A stretch of DNA of 64,000 nucleotides. Source: Anaerolineae bacterium. GTDB lineage: Bacteria > Chloroflexota > Anaerolineae > Aggregatilineales > JAFGMM01. The position numbers and the translations under genes were made by a program. The notes under the pieces are model-generated. The model was not told the origin of the DNA. It did not search any database and saw nothing but the letters and a program-made list of their open reading frames with translations. Below are positions 1-14,486 of the stretch, piece after piece. How positions within the stretch are numbered: position 1 is the first letter of the stretch; every line of letters starts with the position of its first letter. The DNA is taken from assembly GCA_027494055.1 (NCBI GenBank), contig JAOSJO010000024.1, positions 422,073 through 486,072 of the forward strand, given 5' to 3'.

Positions 1-190
1 CGACGTAGATGTGCTCGTACTGTGTGAGGTCGTATTCCCGGTCGCCGATGTGGAGGGTGTCGCCCGCGCGGCGCATGTGACGGCGGACCGCCGCCGCCGG
101 GTCTACGGCGTCAAGCGCGGCGTCTAGGACGGCGAAGGCGCGCCGGCGCGCGTCACTGTTCTTGAACAGCGCGGGGTCAAAGTGAGACAT
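1..190 (-). CDS. Glycerate 2-kinase N-terminus (DUF4147/MOFRL type), cut by the window edge
   Basis: Only the first 63 codons are present, starting at the ATG at 188-190 and running off the left edge. The residues (MSHFDPALFKNSD, then an ALDAVDPAAAVRRHM stretch and GDREYDLTQYEHIYV) match the opening of the DUF4147 glycerate 2-kinases, where this segment leads into a glycine-rich nucleotide-binding loop. These enzymes phosphorylate glycerate to 2-phosphoglycerate in the cytoplasm. The start lies shortly upstream of the next leftward gene's stop region only by position; the two genes face the same way, with the kinase downstream of the sensor gene. Function is inferred from this short piece alone. 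Confidence 0.6.
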   Translation of the reverse strand, partial: MSHFDPALFKNSDARRRAFAVLDAALDAVDPAAAVRRHMRRAGDTLHIGDREYDLTQYEHIYV

Positions 191-210
191 GGCGTGGCCG
201 CCCCGGCGTG

Positions 211-3726
<3,516 letters not shown>

Positions 3727-3827
3727 TATGTGCATCCCGTCGTATTACCCTGCTACAGCGCAGAACTGCATCGCATGACGTGATGAAACCGGATTGTACT
3801 GTCTCGCGCGAGGCGACGCCACCGTCA

Positions 3828-4775
3828 TCATCCCCAACCCAGCGCAACCCCGATCAGCCAGAGGATGCTCATGGCGGTGAGGTAGACGTTGACCTGGACC
3901 TGAACCTTCCCGCTGACGTCGGCTGCCTTGCCGCCGCGCATGTCGCCTTTGGGCCGGAAGAGGAGCAACGTCAGCGGCAGCGCCACCGCGCCCACCACGA
4001 TGAGCCACAAGGGGACGAGGCCCGACAGAAGCGCAAGCGCCCCGCAGATCAGCGCGCCCACGAGCATTGCGTACATCAGGACGCGCGCGGCGCGCGCGCC
4101 GGCCACAATCGCGGTATTGTGAAGGCCGGCGGCTTTATCCATCTCGAAGTCGCGCACCTGGTTGTAAAGCTGGCCGTAGGCTGAGCCGAAGAAAGCGCCG
4201 GCGATGACGAGCCACGCCGGGCCAGGGTTGGCGTGGTAGGTAACGTAGCCGACCAGGACCAGCAGCGCGCTGAGCATGAGCGCGTGCGAGATCACGTCCA
4301 GCACGGGCCACGCCTTGAGGCGCACGGGCTTCCACGAGTAGAAGTGCGAGAGCGCCACGCCGAGCGCGCCAACGGCGAAGGCGAGGGGGCCGCTCAGCGC
4401 GTAGCACAGCAAAGCCACGGCGGCGACGGCCAGCGCGCTGAGCCACGCCACCCCCGGCGCGACCTCGCCGCACGTGATCGGGTTCCGCGCAGCGCGGGCC
4501 GGATCGCGGGCGTCGTCGGGCGCGTCCTCGATGTCGTTAACCATGAAGGCGTAGGCTACCGTCAGGTTGTTCGCCAGCACAACGGCAAGGACGCGGAGGT
4601 CGAGCGCGCCGTCGGCGCGGGTGAGCGCGAGGCTTGCGCCGGCCAGCGTCGCCGGGATGACAAACGTCACGTATTCTTTCCATCGCGTCAGGCGCACAAG
4701 GCCGCGCGCCTGCGTTGCGAGACTCGTTGCAGTCAGTCTGGGCCTCCTTGTGACAGGGCGGCCGGCAATGCGCAA
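3828..4775 (-). CDS. UbiA-family prenyltransferase
   Basis: Integral membrane enzyme of about 315 residues with eight or nine hydrophobic helices. It has both aspartate-rich motifs of the UbiA superfamily: NDIEDAPDDARD in the first half and YNQVRDFEMDKAAG in the second, which bind the Mg-diphosphate of a polyprenyl donor. The acceptor (quinone, chlorin, heme or glycerol phosphate) cannot be told from the sequence. The open frame begins with a TTG at 4775, but a strong AGGAGG lies inside it and points to a start near 4736, where only CTG is available; the true start is therefore uncertain. It is transcribed divergently from rex. Confidence 0.85.
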   Translation of the reverse strand: MRIAGRPVTRRPRLTATSLATQARGLVRLTRWKEYVTFVIPATLAGASLALTRADGALDLRVLAVVLANNLTVAYAFMVNDIEDAPDDARDPARAARNPITCGEVAPGVAWLSALAVAAVALLCYALSGPLAFAVGALGVALSHFYSWKPVRLKAWPVLDVISHALMLSALLVLVGYVTYHANPGPAWLVIAGAFFGSAYGQLYNQVRDFEMDKAAGLHNTAIVAGARAARVLMYAMLVGALICGALALLSGLVPLWLIVVGAVALPLTLLLFRPKGDMRGGKAADVSGKVQVQVNVYLTAMSILWLIGVALGWG

Positions 4776-5004
4776 GGCAAAGCGCCGCCGTGATGTTGGC
4801 CGTAGAACGGCGCGACTATTTTACCCTATTGGGTGAATAACTTCCGATTCCGGCGCGCTTGCCCGCCGGCTGGGTGGCGGGCGGCCTGGGCAATTGAGTA
4901 ACGAACAGGCGACAGCGAAAGAGGTTTTGGAGCATATTCTTATCTTACTGACTGACCCACCTCTGACGGTTTGTCCATTGCAACCTGTTTAGTTTCCCTT
5001 CTTG

Positions 5005-5028
5005 TGTCAAAGGGGTAAGATAGTGACA
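5005..5028 (+). promoter_or_regulatory. Candidate operator in front of rex
   Basis: A TGTCA...TGACA inverted repeat (5-base arms) spans the segment just before the rex ribosome binding site. An 8-base inverted pair, TATCTTAC at 4941-4948 and GTAAGATA at 5015-5022, also brackets the rex upstream region. Rex commonly represses its own gene, so an operator is expected here, but the site does not match the textbook TTGTGA-N6-TCACAA form well. Tentative. Confidence 0.3.
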
Positions 5029-5047
5029 GAACTCACGGAGGACTGCA

Positions 5048-5665
5048 ATGCCACGCGACGTACCTGATATCGTCATTGGTCGGTTGCCGCTCTATCTGCG
5101 CGCCCTCAAGCGGATGGAACAAGACGGCATCGAAATCACCTCTTCGCACGAACTTGGCAGACATCTCGGCATCAGTTCGGCGCAAATCCGCAAGGACCTC
5201 TCGCACTTCGGCGAATTCGGCAAGCAGGGTACTGGCTACAATATCTCGTATCTTCGCGAGCAGATCGCGCGCATTCTCCAGGTGGACCGTGGGTGGAAGG
5301 TCATTGTCGTCGGTACGGGCAACCTGGGGCGCGCGTTGGCGCAGTATCGGGGCTTTCAGCCGCGCGGCTATCACATCACGGCGCTGTTCGACAATGATCC
5401 GGAGATTGTCGGCCAGCGCATCGGCGATTTCGAGGTGTTCCCGCCGGAGAAGATCGCCGATGTCGTGCGCGGTGAGGATATCAAGATCGCGATGATCGCC
5501 GTTCCCGCCAGCGAGGCGCAGGGTGTTACCGACCAACTGGTGGAAGCGGGGGTGTGCGCGATCCTCAACTACGCGCCGATCAACCTCGCCGTGCCAGAGC
5601 ATGTGCACGTGCAGTACATCGATCCCGTGATCCACCTGCAGCACATGACTTACTACCTGCGGTAG
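5048..5665 (+). CDS. rex: Redox-sensing transcriptional repressor Rex
   Basis: 205 residues, the normal length for Rex. The N-terminal winged helix ([11 protein letters not shown], then [22 protein letters not shown]) is followed by a Rossmann NAD(H) domain ([11 protein letters not shown]), NAPINL-like [12 protein letters not shown] and a C-terminal helix used in dimerisation. Rex senses the NADH/NAD ratio and derepresses respiratory and fermentative genes when NADH rises. The ATG is preceded by CGGAGG at a good distance. It is single-gene in appearance: a hairpin terminator follows directly and the neighbours on both sides run leftward. No frameshift is present. Confidence 0.97.
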   Translation: MPRDVPDIVIGRLPLYLRALKRMEQDGIEITSSHELGRHLGISSAQIRKDLSHFGEFGKQGTGYNISYLREQIARILQVDRGWKVIVVGTGNLGRALAQYRGFQPRGYHITALFDNDPEIVGQRIGDFEVFPPEKIADVVRGEDIKIAMIAVPASEAQGVTDQLVEAGVCAILNYAPINLAVPEHVHVQYIDPVIHLQHMTYYLR

Positions 5666-5694
5666 CGCCGGCAACCGACGTACATGAAGACGCG

Positions 5695-5718
5695 GACGCC
5701 AGGGACAACCCTGGCGTC
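5695..5718 (+). terminator. Intrinsic terminator after rex
   Basis: GACGCCAGGG, loop ACAA, CCCTGGCGTC: a perfect 10-bp stem with a 4-base loop, followed by TCTTGG. It lies 30 bases after the rex stop, between convergent genes, and could serve both. Confidence 0.75.
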
Positions 5719-5757
5719 TCTTGGATTCCTGCGGGCGCGCTTTTCGGCCCAGGCGAA

Positions 5758-6494
5758 TCAAAACGCCGGTATGGGCGCGTTGTAGGTCAACTCGGTCACG
5801 CGCACTTTGACGTAGGGCAGGTCGCCGTCTGGCAACTGCCACACGCCCCAGCCGGCGATGGGCAGGCGCAGGCCGGCAAACGTGCCATATTCGGTCATCG
5901 GCGTTGCCCAGGTTTCGAGCGTGTACGCGCCCTGGTGCTCGCGGTAGCGCCTGGAGACGAAGCTCAGCGCGCGGCCTGCGTCGTCGAAATACAGGCGCCC
6001 GGTGACGCTTTCCCCACCATAGGTGAAGGTCGCGTCGGCGGCGTGGTCGCTCACAGCCTGCCAGGTGATGTAGTCGCTCAGGTAGGCAACCGGAAACCAC
6101 ATCATCTCCTGCAGGTAGCGCACCATCGTTCCCTGCAACAGCTCTTGGCCGCGCGCGTCGAAGTCGGTGAACAGGCCGGCCAGCTTGCCGAACATGTGCC
6201 CCTGACCGTCTTTGTATGTATCCTGCCCCGTGAGCAACGGCAGGCCAAACATCTTGAAGCGGGCGTTCCACTGGAATCCCGGCGGGTCGGTGGCGTAGAC
6301 CTGCTCGGCGCGTATCGGCATCCAGGGCCTGTCCGCCGCCAGCCGGAACACGCCGCTGTACGCCAGGCGGACGGTGTCGATCCAGGGCTGCCGACGACGC
6401 CGGTGTAGGTCAGGTAACGCTGGACGGTTTCCGGCAGGCCCGCCAGCATACGCTCGGTCACGACCCGTTCCGCGTTTTGCGTTGGCATACTCAC
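5758..6494 (-). CDS. DUF6544-like protein (one frameshift)
   Basis: About 245 residues once a break near 6390 is bridged. The start MSMPTQNAERVVTERMLAGLPE and VQRYLTYTGVVG join to RLAADRPWMPIRAEQVY and FQWNARFKMFGLPLLTGQD, the pattern of the DUF6544 (formerly DUF6920) family. The C-terminal half is rich in beta strands ending YVKVRVTELTYNAPIPAF. No catalytic motif is known for the family and none is visible here; there is no clear signal peptide. It lies between convergent rex and the mreB/atp operon, transcribed the same way as the latter but separated by about 115 bases. Function unknown. Confidence 0.7.
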
Positions 6495-6610
6495 CTGTTC
6501 CTCAGACTCAAATGCGCCTGGATTCTAAGACAAGCTGAGGTTTCGTCAAATCAGCGGGGAAGGGGGGAAGGTGCGCGCGGGCCGCCGCCCGGCCTGCGCA
6601 TCCTGGCAGC

Positions 6611-7611
6611 TTACATCGTGCGCACCGTGCGCTGCAGCACGGGCAGGTTCGCCAGGGCGCGCCCCGCGCCGATGGCCGTGCACAGCAGCGGTTCGTCGGC
6701 GACGTAGGCCGGCACGCCGGTTTCTTGCGTGATGTACCGGTCCACCGCGCGCAGCAGCGCCGTGCCGCCTGTGAGGCAGATGCCCCGGTCGATGATGTCG
6801 GACGCCAGCTCCGGCGGGGTGCGCTCCAGCACCGATTTGGCGCACTCCGCGATCATCGACAGCGGCTCGTCAAGCGCCTCGGCGACCTCGCCGCTTGAGA
6901 CCGTGATGGTGCGCGGCAGCCCGCCGACCTGGTCGCGCCCTGGATTTCCATCGTGTATTCTTCTTCCAGCTGTAGCGCGGCCCCGATCTGGATTTTGATC
7001 GCCTCGGCGGTCATTTCGCCGATGACCAGGCTGTACTTGCGGCGCACGTAGTTGATGATCGCCTCGTCCAGGTGCATCCCCGCGATGCGGACCGACTCGG
7101 CGACCACGATGCCGTTCATCGCGACCACGGCGGCCTCGCTGATCCCGCCGCCCATGCTCAGGACCATGTTGCCGGCGGGGGTACCCACGGGCAGCCCCGC
7201 GCCGATGGAGGCGAGTAGCGGCTCTGGCAACAGGTACGCCTCGCGCGCGCCGGCCTGCATCGTCGCCTCGTGCACGGCGCGCCGCTCGACCGTGGTGACG
7301 CCGTAGGGGACGCTCGTCATCACGATGGGCTTGAACAGGCGCACGCGCCCGCTGATCTTGTTGATGAAGTAGCGCAGCATCGCCTCGGTGACTTCATAGT
7401 CGGCGATGACGCCGTCGCGCAGCGGGCGCAGCACTTCGATGTTCTCAGGCGTGCGACCGTACATGTCGCGCGCCTCCTGACCCACCGCTACGATCTTCTC
7501 TTCGTCCATGGTCAGCGCCACGACGGAGGGTTCCTGCAAGACGATGCGCTCGTCGCTGAACACCACAACGTTGACTGTGCCCAGGTCGATACCGATTTGT
7601 TTCGAGAACAC
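6611..7611 (-). CDS. mreB: MreB/Mbl-type bacterial actin (one frameshift)
   Basis: About 333 residues. Actin-fold motifs are present: phosphate 1 ([13 protein letters not shown]), connect 1 ([11 protein letters not shown]), phosphate 2 ([16 protein letters not shown]) and the adenosine motif ([15 protein letters not shown]) followed by connect 2. MreB filaments under the membrane guide lateral wall synthesis and rod shape. A missing base near 6940 splits the frame between TMEIQG and GGLPRTITV. The GTG start is preceded by GAGG that overlaps the end of atpC, only 2 bases away, so the gene appears translationally coupled to the ATP synthase operon, an unusual position. No mreC or mreD follows. 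Confidence 0.9.
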
Positions 7612-7613
7612 GG

Positions 7614-8062
7614 CTATTCCTCAGTCCGAATGGACACCGAACCCGGTCGTGCCTGGCTGCGCCGGTGCCTGGCGACTTTCAGGCGCATCTCCGCGCGCTT
7701 CAGCGACGCCTCGAACGCGGCGGCGTCGCCGGGGTCGGCCGGCGGCCCTTTTTCGAGCATTTTGCCGGCCCGTTCGCGCGCGGCCTCCGCGCGGGATAGG
7801 TCGATCTCATCCGAGCGCTCGGCGGTGTCGGCCAGGATGATCACCCGGTCTGGCTGGACTTCGACCACGCCGCCGAAGATGGCGAAGTACTCCTCCCGGC
7901 TTTGGTCTTGATGCGCAGCTCGCCATAGCCGAGCGTGCTCAGCAGCGGGGTGTGGTGCGGGAGAATGCCCATCTCGCCCTCGCTCCCCGGCACGATGACC
8001 ATCTCCGCCTCGCCCTCGTAGAGGACGCGCTCTTGCGTCACGATCTCGACTTTAATCGGCAC
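7614..8062 (-). CDS. atpC: F1 ATP synthase epsilon subunit (one frameshift)
   Basis: About 149 residues. The N-terminal beta-sandwich ([37 protein letters not shown]) and the C-terminal two-helix hairpin ([28 protein letters not shown]) are both present, so the inhibitory arm is retained. A base is missing in the CCC at 7897-7899, breaking KTKAG from [13 protein letters not shown]. The GTG start has GAGAGG upstream. It is the last atp gene and is followed at once by mreB. Confidence 0.93.
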
Positions 8063-8130
8063 TTTCCACCTCTCAGGTCATCAGGGGTAGGGCGCGCCCC
8101 GCCCCTGCACGTTCCTTACGGGTACTGCGG

Positions 8131-9568
<1,438 letters not shown>

Positions 9569-10477
9569 CTAGCGGGCAGCGCCGAGCGCTTCAGCCCCGC
9601 CCACGATGTCAAGCATTTCACTGGTGATGGCAAGCTGACGCGCCTTGTTGTAGCTCAGGGTCAGGTCATCGGCCAGCGCGTCGGCGTTCTCAGATGCGGT
9701 GCGCATCGCGACCATGCGCGCCGCGTGCTCGCTCGCCTGCGATCCCAGGATCGCCTGGAAGAGCAGCCACTCGGTAAAGCGCGGCAGCACCATGTTCAGG
9801 ATCACCGCCGCTTCCGGTTCGTAGATGTACGGGAGTTTGCGTCCGGGCGCTTGCGGCAACTGCGGCGTGCCGGAGAGTTCGGCATCGTACTCGTCGTAGG
9901 GCTTGAGCGGCAGCAGGCGCGCAAGGCCCGGCTGCTGCGTGAGCATGTTGATGAAGTTCGTCCACGCGAAGTAGACCTCATCGACCTGGTGACTGAGAAA
10001 GTCACCAATTGCCTCCCGCGCGATAGGCGCAATATCGACGATGGTGGGGTCGTCGGGCACGTCGCTGAAGTCCGCCCTGATCTGCGCGCCCTGCCGGTAC
10101 AGCATATCGCGCCCTTTGCGCCCCACGGTGATGTACTCGGCCGGCTTGCCCATCTCCTCGACGAAGCGCCGCGTCTTGCGCACGATGTTGAGGTTATACG
10201 GCCCGGCAAGGCCGCGGTCGCTGGTGATGAGGACGATGCCGATCTTGCTCACCGGCGTGCGCACGTCAAGCAGGGGGTGGATAAGCTCGCCGTGCCGCGC
10301 CTGCGCCGCCACATCGACCAGCACGCGCCATACACGGGCGGCGTAGGGGCGGCTTGCGTCGCTGCGCGCTTGCGCTCGCCGCACCCGCGAGGCCGAAACT
10401 GCCTGCAGGGCATTGGTCACCTGGGCGATGTTCTTGACGCTACGAATGCGCCGCTTGATCTCGCGTGCGGTTGCCAT
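9569..10477 (-). CDS. atpG: F1 ATP synthase gamma subunit
   Basis: 302 residues, intact. The N-terminal coiled-coil helix (REIKRRIRSVKNIAQVTNALQAVSA) and the C-terminal helix (DDLTLSYNKARQLAITSEMLDIVGGAEAL) form the rotor shaft turning inside the alpha3beta3 ring, and the central Rossmann-like part carries ITSDRGLAGPYN. GGGAG lies six bases before the ATG. It sits 18 bases after atpA in a compact operon. Confidence 0.96.
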   Translation of the reverse strand: MATAREIKRRIRSVKNIAQVTNALQAVSASRVRRAQARSDASRPYAARVWRVLVDVAAQARHGELIHPLLDVRTPVSKIGIVLITSDRGLAGPYNLNIVRKTRRFVEEMGKPAEYITVGRKGRDMLYRQGAQIRADFSDVPDDPTIVDIAPIAREAIGDFLSHQVDEVYFAWTNFINMLTQQPGLARLLPLKPYDEYDAELSGTPQLPQAPGRKLPYIYEPEAAVILNMVLPRFTEWLLFQAILGSQASEHAARMVAMRTASENADALADDLTLSYNKARQLAITSEMLDIVGGAEALGAAR

Positions 10478-10495
10478 GTGCGCTCCCGTCCAGGT

Positions 10496-12011
10496 TCAGA
10501 CCCAGGTGGACGTGAATGTCTCGATGGCGCCCTTGAGTTGCGCCTCGGTTTCTTCGGAAAGGCTCCCGGTTTCCACGATCGCCCTGCCGACTTCGGGGTG
10601 CGCGTTGTCCATGAAGCGCAGGAAGGCTTCCTCCCAGGCCCCCACGCGGTTCACCTCAACCCGGTCGATGTAGCCCTTCGTGCCGGCGTACAACACCATG
10701 ACCTGGTGCTCGACCGGCACGGGCGCGTACTGGGGCTGCTTGAGCAGCTCCTGCAGGCGCAGGCCCCGGTCAAGCTGGCGCTGCGTCACCGGGTCGAGGT
10801 TGGAGCCGAACTGGGCGAAGGCCTGAAGCTCGCGGAAGTTCGCCATGTCCAGGCGAAGGCCGCCCGTGGCCTGCTTCATGGCCCGAATCTGCGCGTCACC
10901 GCCGACGCGGCTCACCGAGGTGCCGGTGTTGATCGCCGGGCGAATGCCGGCATAGAACAGGTCGGCTTCAAGGTAAATCTGGCCGTCCGTGATCGAGATC
11001 ACGTTTGTGGGCACGTAGGCGCTCACGTCGCTGAGCAGCGTCTCGATGATGGGCAGCGCGGTCAGGCTGCCGCCGCCGCGCGCCTCGCTGAGCTGCGCCG
11101 CGCGCTCCAGCAGGCGGCTGTGCAGGTAGAACACGTCGCCCGGATAGGCCTCGCGGCCCGGTGGGCGGCGCAAGAGCAGGGAGACCTGGCGGTATGCCCA
11201 GGCGTGCTTGGAAAGGTCGTCGTAGATGACCAGGGCGTCCCGCCCGCTTTCCATGAATTGCTCGCCCATCGCGCACCCGGCGTAGGGGGCGATGTACTGG
11301 AGCGCCGCCGGCTCGGACGCCGAGGCGATGACCACGATGGTGTGGTCCATCGCGCCGTGCTCTTCGAGCGTGGCAACCACCCGCGCAATCTGCGCGCGCT
11401 TCTGCCCGATGGCGACGTAGATGCAGATCAGGTCTTTGCCCTTCTGGTTGATGATCGTGTCGATTGCGATGGCGGTCTTCCCGGTCTGGCGGTCGCCGAT
11501 GACCAGCTCGCGCTGGCCGCGCCCGATGGGGATCATGGCGTCAATGGCCTTGATGCCGGTCTGCACCGGGCGGTACACGTTCTGGCGCTCCACCACACCG
11601 GGCGCGATGCGCTCGATGGGCAGGTACTTCTCAAAGCGGAGCGGCCCTTTGCCGTCAACGGGGCGGCCCAGCGCGTTAACGACGCGCCCGATCAGGCCGT
11701 CGCCGACCGGCACCGACGCAACGCGCCCGGTGCCGCGCACTTCGTTGCCTTCCTGGATATCGGTGTAGTCGCCCAGGATGATGACGCCGACTTCCTTTGC
11801 CTCCAGGTTGAAGGCGATGCCCAGCACGCCGTTGTCGAACTGGACAAGCTCGTTGAACTGGATGCTTGGCAGGCCGACCACGTGGGCGATGCCATCCCCC
11901 CACCTCGGCGACGCGACCGACTTCGACCGCTTCGAGTGTCGGTTGGAAGGCTTCGATCTGCTGCTGCAACGCTTCAAAGGCTGATGCAATGTCTTCGGTA
12001 ATATCCGCCAT
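10496..12011 (-). CDS. atpA: F1 ATP synthase alpha subunit (one frameshift)
   Basis: About 505 residues, normal length. Motifs: [15 protein letters not shown] (P-loop), [16 protein letters not shown] and the Arg-finger region [14 protein letters not shown]. One extra G in the run at 11895-11900 separates the N-terminus ([12 protein letters not shown] to GRVAEVG) from [20 protein letters not shown] stands six bases before the ATG. It heads the leftward operon atpA-atpG-atpD-atpC-mreB. The Fo genes atpB, atpE, atpF and the delta gene atpH, usually just upstream, are absent; the next gene upstream is proC. Confidence 0.96.
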
Positions 12012-12202
12012 GAGCGTCTCCTTGTGTCAAGGTTTGTTTCGGCTGCTGAGGGAGGGGCAGCGCGATGGCGCTTCCTATTTTTCGGGACTTTGTTCATTTA
12101 ATTACAAATCTTACCCTACTCAACGATTATCGCCAACCATGCAAGGCGTCTGAGAACGGTCGCGCCGCCCACGCGGGGTGGCGATTGCGCGCCCGGCCCC
12201 GG

Positions 12203-13093
12203 CTATTTGCCCGGTGTGTTGTTCCCGGCGAACTGGTCCCCCTCCGGAGAGCGCCCGCCGAGACGCGCGCCGGGCGGCGTGCCGCCTCCCAGCGCCACCG
12301 AGCGCTGGTAGGCCGCCCACACCGCGCGCGAGATCACCGTGCGCAGGCCGCCTTTCTCCAGGTGGTAGATGGCCTCCGCCGACGTGCCGCCCGGCGACGT
12401 GACCTGGTTGCGCAGCGTCGCCAGGTGCCGCCCGGCCTGCGCGGCGTAGTCCACAGCGCCGCGCATCGTCTGGAGCACCAGCTTCTCGGCGATGTGGCGC
12501 GAGAACCCCAGGTGCACACCCGCATCGACGAGCGCTTCCATGAACAGGAAGATGTAGGCGGGGCCGGTGCCGCTCAAGGCGGTCGCCATGTCCAGGTATG
12601 ACTCGTCATCGACCTGTACGTGCTCGCCGAACGCGCTCAGAATCGTCTCCGTCTGCGTGAGCTGCGCGGCGTTGACCTGCGGCGTGCCGGCCCATACCGT
12701 GATCCCCTCGCCGATCTGGGCCGGGGTGTTGGGCATCGCGCGCACCACGGCGGCGTGCGCCAGCCCATCAGCGATGGTGCGGATCGGGACGCCAGCGGCG
12801 ATGCTGAGCACGAGCGCGGAGGCCTTGACACAGCCGCGCAGCTCATCGAGCACGCGGCTGATGACCTGCGGCTTGACCGCGAGCACCAGCACGTCCACCT
12901 CTTGCGCCACCTCGCAGTTGCTCAGCGTGCCCCTGATGCCATAGCGCTCCGTCAGTTCGGCGACGCGGTCCTCGCGCACGTCGGAAACGATGACGCGCTT
13001 CGGCTTGACCACTTTCTTCGTGAGCACGCCCCGCGTCATGGCCTCGCCCATCACGCCGCCGCCGATGAATCCGATGGTTGTGTCTTCGAGCAT
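12203..13093 (-). CDS. proC: Pyrroline-5-carboxylate reductase
   Basis: 296 residues. The NAD(P) Rossmann motif IGFIGGGVMGEAM opens the protein, VLAVKPQVI and RAMPNTPAQIGEG follow, and the C-terminal signature ALSGTGPAYIFLFMEALVDAGV to VTSPGGTSAEAIYHLEKGGLR defines the family. It catalyses the last step of proline synthesis. The start MLEDTTIG is set by GAGTGAGGGGG upstream; an upstream in-frame extension would run into the preceding gene. It begins 8 bases after the stop of the enolase-superfamily gene, so the two are likely cotranscribed. Confidence 0.95.
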   Translation of the reverse strand: MLEDTTIGFIGGGVMGEAMTRGVLTKKVVKPKRVIVSDVREDRVAELTERYGIRGTLSNCEVAQEVDVLVLAVKPQVISRVLDELRGCVKASALVLSIAAGVPIRTIADGLAHAAVVRAMPNTPAQIGEGITVWAGTPQVNAAQLTQTETILSAFGEHVQVDDESYLDMATALSGTGPAYIFLFMEALVDAGVHLGFSRHIAEKLVLQTMRGAVDYAAQAGRHLATLRNQVTSPGGTSAEAIYHLEKGGLRTVISRAVWAAYQRSVALGGGTPPGARLGGRSPEGDQFAGNNTPGK

Positions 13094-13100
13094 GGCCCCC

Positions 13101-14237
13101 TCACTCTGGCAAGATTGTCTCGCGGGCGGTTGTGACTGCCTCCAGCCGGTCACGGTCGATTGCTGCGCCCAGGCCGGGCTTGTTGGGCACGTCGATGGTG
13201 CCGTCCGCGTTGAGCGTGAAGTGCTCGGTGATGTCGTGCTCCCAATAGCGGTTCGTGGCCGAGATGTCGCCTGGCAGCGTGAAGCCCGGCAGCGCAGCCA
13301 CCGCCAGGTTCGCCGCGCGGCCTATGCCCGTCTCCAACATGCCGCCCACCCAGGCGGGCGCGCCATGCGCGAGACACACGTCATGCACCTCGCGCGCCTC
13401 CCACATGCCGCTGACGCGCGCGGGCTTGACGTTGATGATCTTGCACGCGCCGACCTCGAACGCGAATTCGGCGTCGCGGGCGTGGCGGATACTTTCGTCG
13501 AGGCAGATCGGCGACTTGAGCTGCGGCTGTAGCTTGCTGTGCTGCCAGATGTCGTCGTGCCACAGCGGTTGTTCCAGCATGAGCAGGTTCAGCGGGTCGA
13601 GCTTCGCCAGTTGCGGCGCGTCGTCGAGGGTGTAGGCGGAGTTCGCGTCGAGCATCAGGGCGACATCCGGGTAGCGCGCCCGCACCGCCGACGCCAGCTC
13701 CACATCCCAGCCGGGGCGAATCTTCAGCTTGATGCGGCGGTAGCCCTCCGCGAGGCGCTTGTCGATGATGGCGAACGTTGCTTCGATGCCGGGCTGGATG
13801 CCAATGCTCACACCCACATTCACGTTGGCGCGCGGCGGGGTTGGGTAGCAGCGCCCCTCGTGGAGGTACGCCGCAAGCGACTTGCCGGCCGCCTGCGCGA
13901 AGAGGTCCCACACGGCGGCTTCGAGGCCGGCCCGCGCCATCGGGTGGCCGCGGAACTTGCCCAGCCGCGCGCGCACGTCCGCCACGGATTCAAGGCGCTG
14001 CCCGACGAGTTCGGGCGCGAAGTGATCGCGGTTGACGACCCAGGTTGTGTTGACGGTCTCATACGAGTAGCCGGGCGTGGCGTCGGCGGGGCATTCGCCC
14101 CAGCCGGTCAGCCCCTCCGCATCGATCTGGACGACGGTGCACGGGCGAAGTGCTTCGCCGCCGAAGCTGGTCACGAGCTTCTCGACCAGGCTCATCTCCA
14201 CACGGTGTAGGGTGATGCGTTCGATCTTGATGCCCAT
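13101..14237 (-). CDS. Enolase-superfamily o-succinylbenzoate synthase / N-acylamino acid racemase-like
   Basis: 378 residues starting MGIKIERITLHRVEM, with AGAGG seven bases before the ATG. The fold is that of the muconate-lactonising subgroup: the KxK motif (RRIKLKIRPGW), metal ligands in LMLDANSAYT, LLMLEQPLW and ICLDESIRH, and the second base in KIINVKPARVSG. It is close to type-2 MenC proteins, which make o-succinylbenzoate for menaquinone and often also racemise N-succinyl amino acids. No other men gene is adjacent and proC follows, so an amino-acid role is equally possible. Confidence 0.85.
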   Translation of the reverse strand: MGIKIERITLHRVEMSLVEKLVTSFGGEALRPCTVVQIDAEGLTGWGECPADATPGYSYETVNTTWVVNRDHFAPELVGQRLESVADVRARLGKFRGHPMARAGLEAAVWDLFAQAAGKSLAAYLHEGRCYPTPPRANVNVGVSIGIQPGIEATFAIIDKRLAEGYRRIKLKIRPGWDVELASAVRARYPDVALMLDANSAYTLDDAPQLAKLDPLNLLMLEQPLWHDDIWQHSKLQPQLKSPICLDESIRHARDAEFAFEVGACKIINVKPARVSGMWEAREVHDVCLAHGAPAWVGGMLETGIGRAANLAVAALPGFTLPGDISATNRYWEHDITEHFTLNADGTIDVPNKPGLGAAIDRDRLEAVTTARETILPE

Positions 14238-14360
14238 ATTTGCCTCTGTGTGGTGCGGTTGGAACATCCGCTAAGCGTATCCGCAAATTGGAAGGGATGC
14301 AAGCAGGAATTGGGATGGGCAGGGCTTAGTAAAAAGGAAAGGGAGATGTGAGGGAGAGTT

Positions 14361-14384
14361 CCCCCCCCCCCCCCCCCCCCCCCC
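14361..14384. repeat. 24-base poly-C tract
   Basis: An uninterrupted run of 24 C in the 249-base gap between the divergent enolase-superfamily and JAMM genes. It is followed by a purine-rich stretch (14398-14450) with several runs of five to nine G. It is either a true simple repeat with G-quadruplex potential or a base-calling artefact. Confidence 0.9.
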
Positions 14385-14474
14385 GGCAGGGGCGAGGGAG
14401 CGGAGGGTTGAAGAGGGAAGGGGGTGGGGGGGAAGGGAAAAGGGGGGGGGCGCCGCGTCCGGCGCGATGCCCGG

Positions 14475-14480
14475 TATAAT
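14475..14480 (+). promoter_or_regulatory. -10 box of the JAMM gene, apparently leaderless
   Basis: A perfect TATAAT ends six bases before the ATG at 14487, so transcription would begin at or next to the start codon. No Shine-Dalgarno sequence and no good -35 box is seen upstream, which is low-complexity G-rich sequence. Confidence 0.55.
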
Positions 14481-14486
14481 CGGCCC

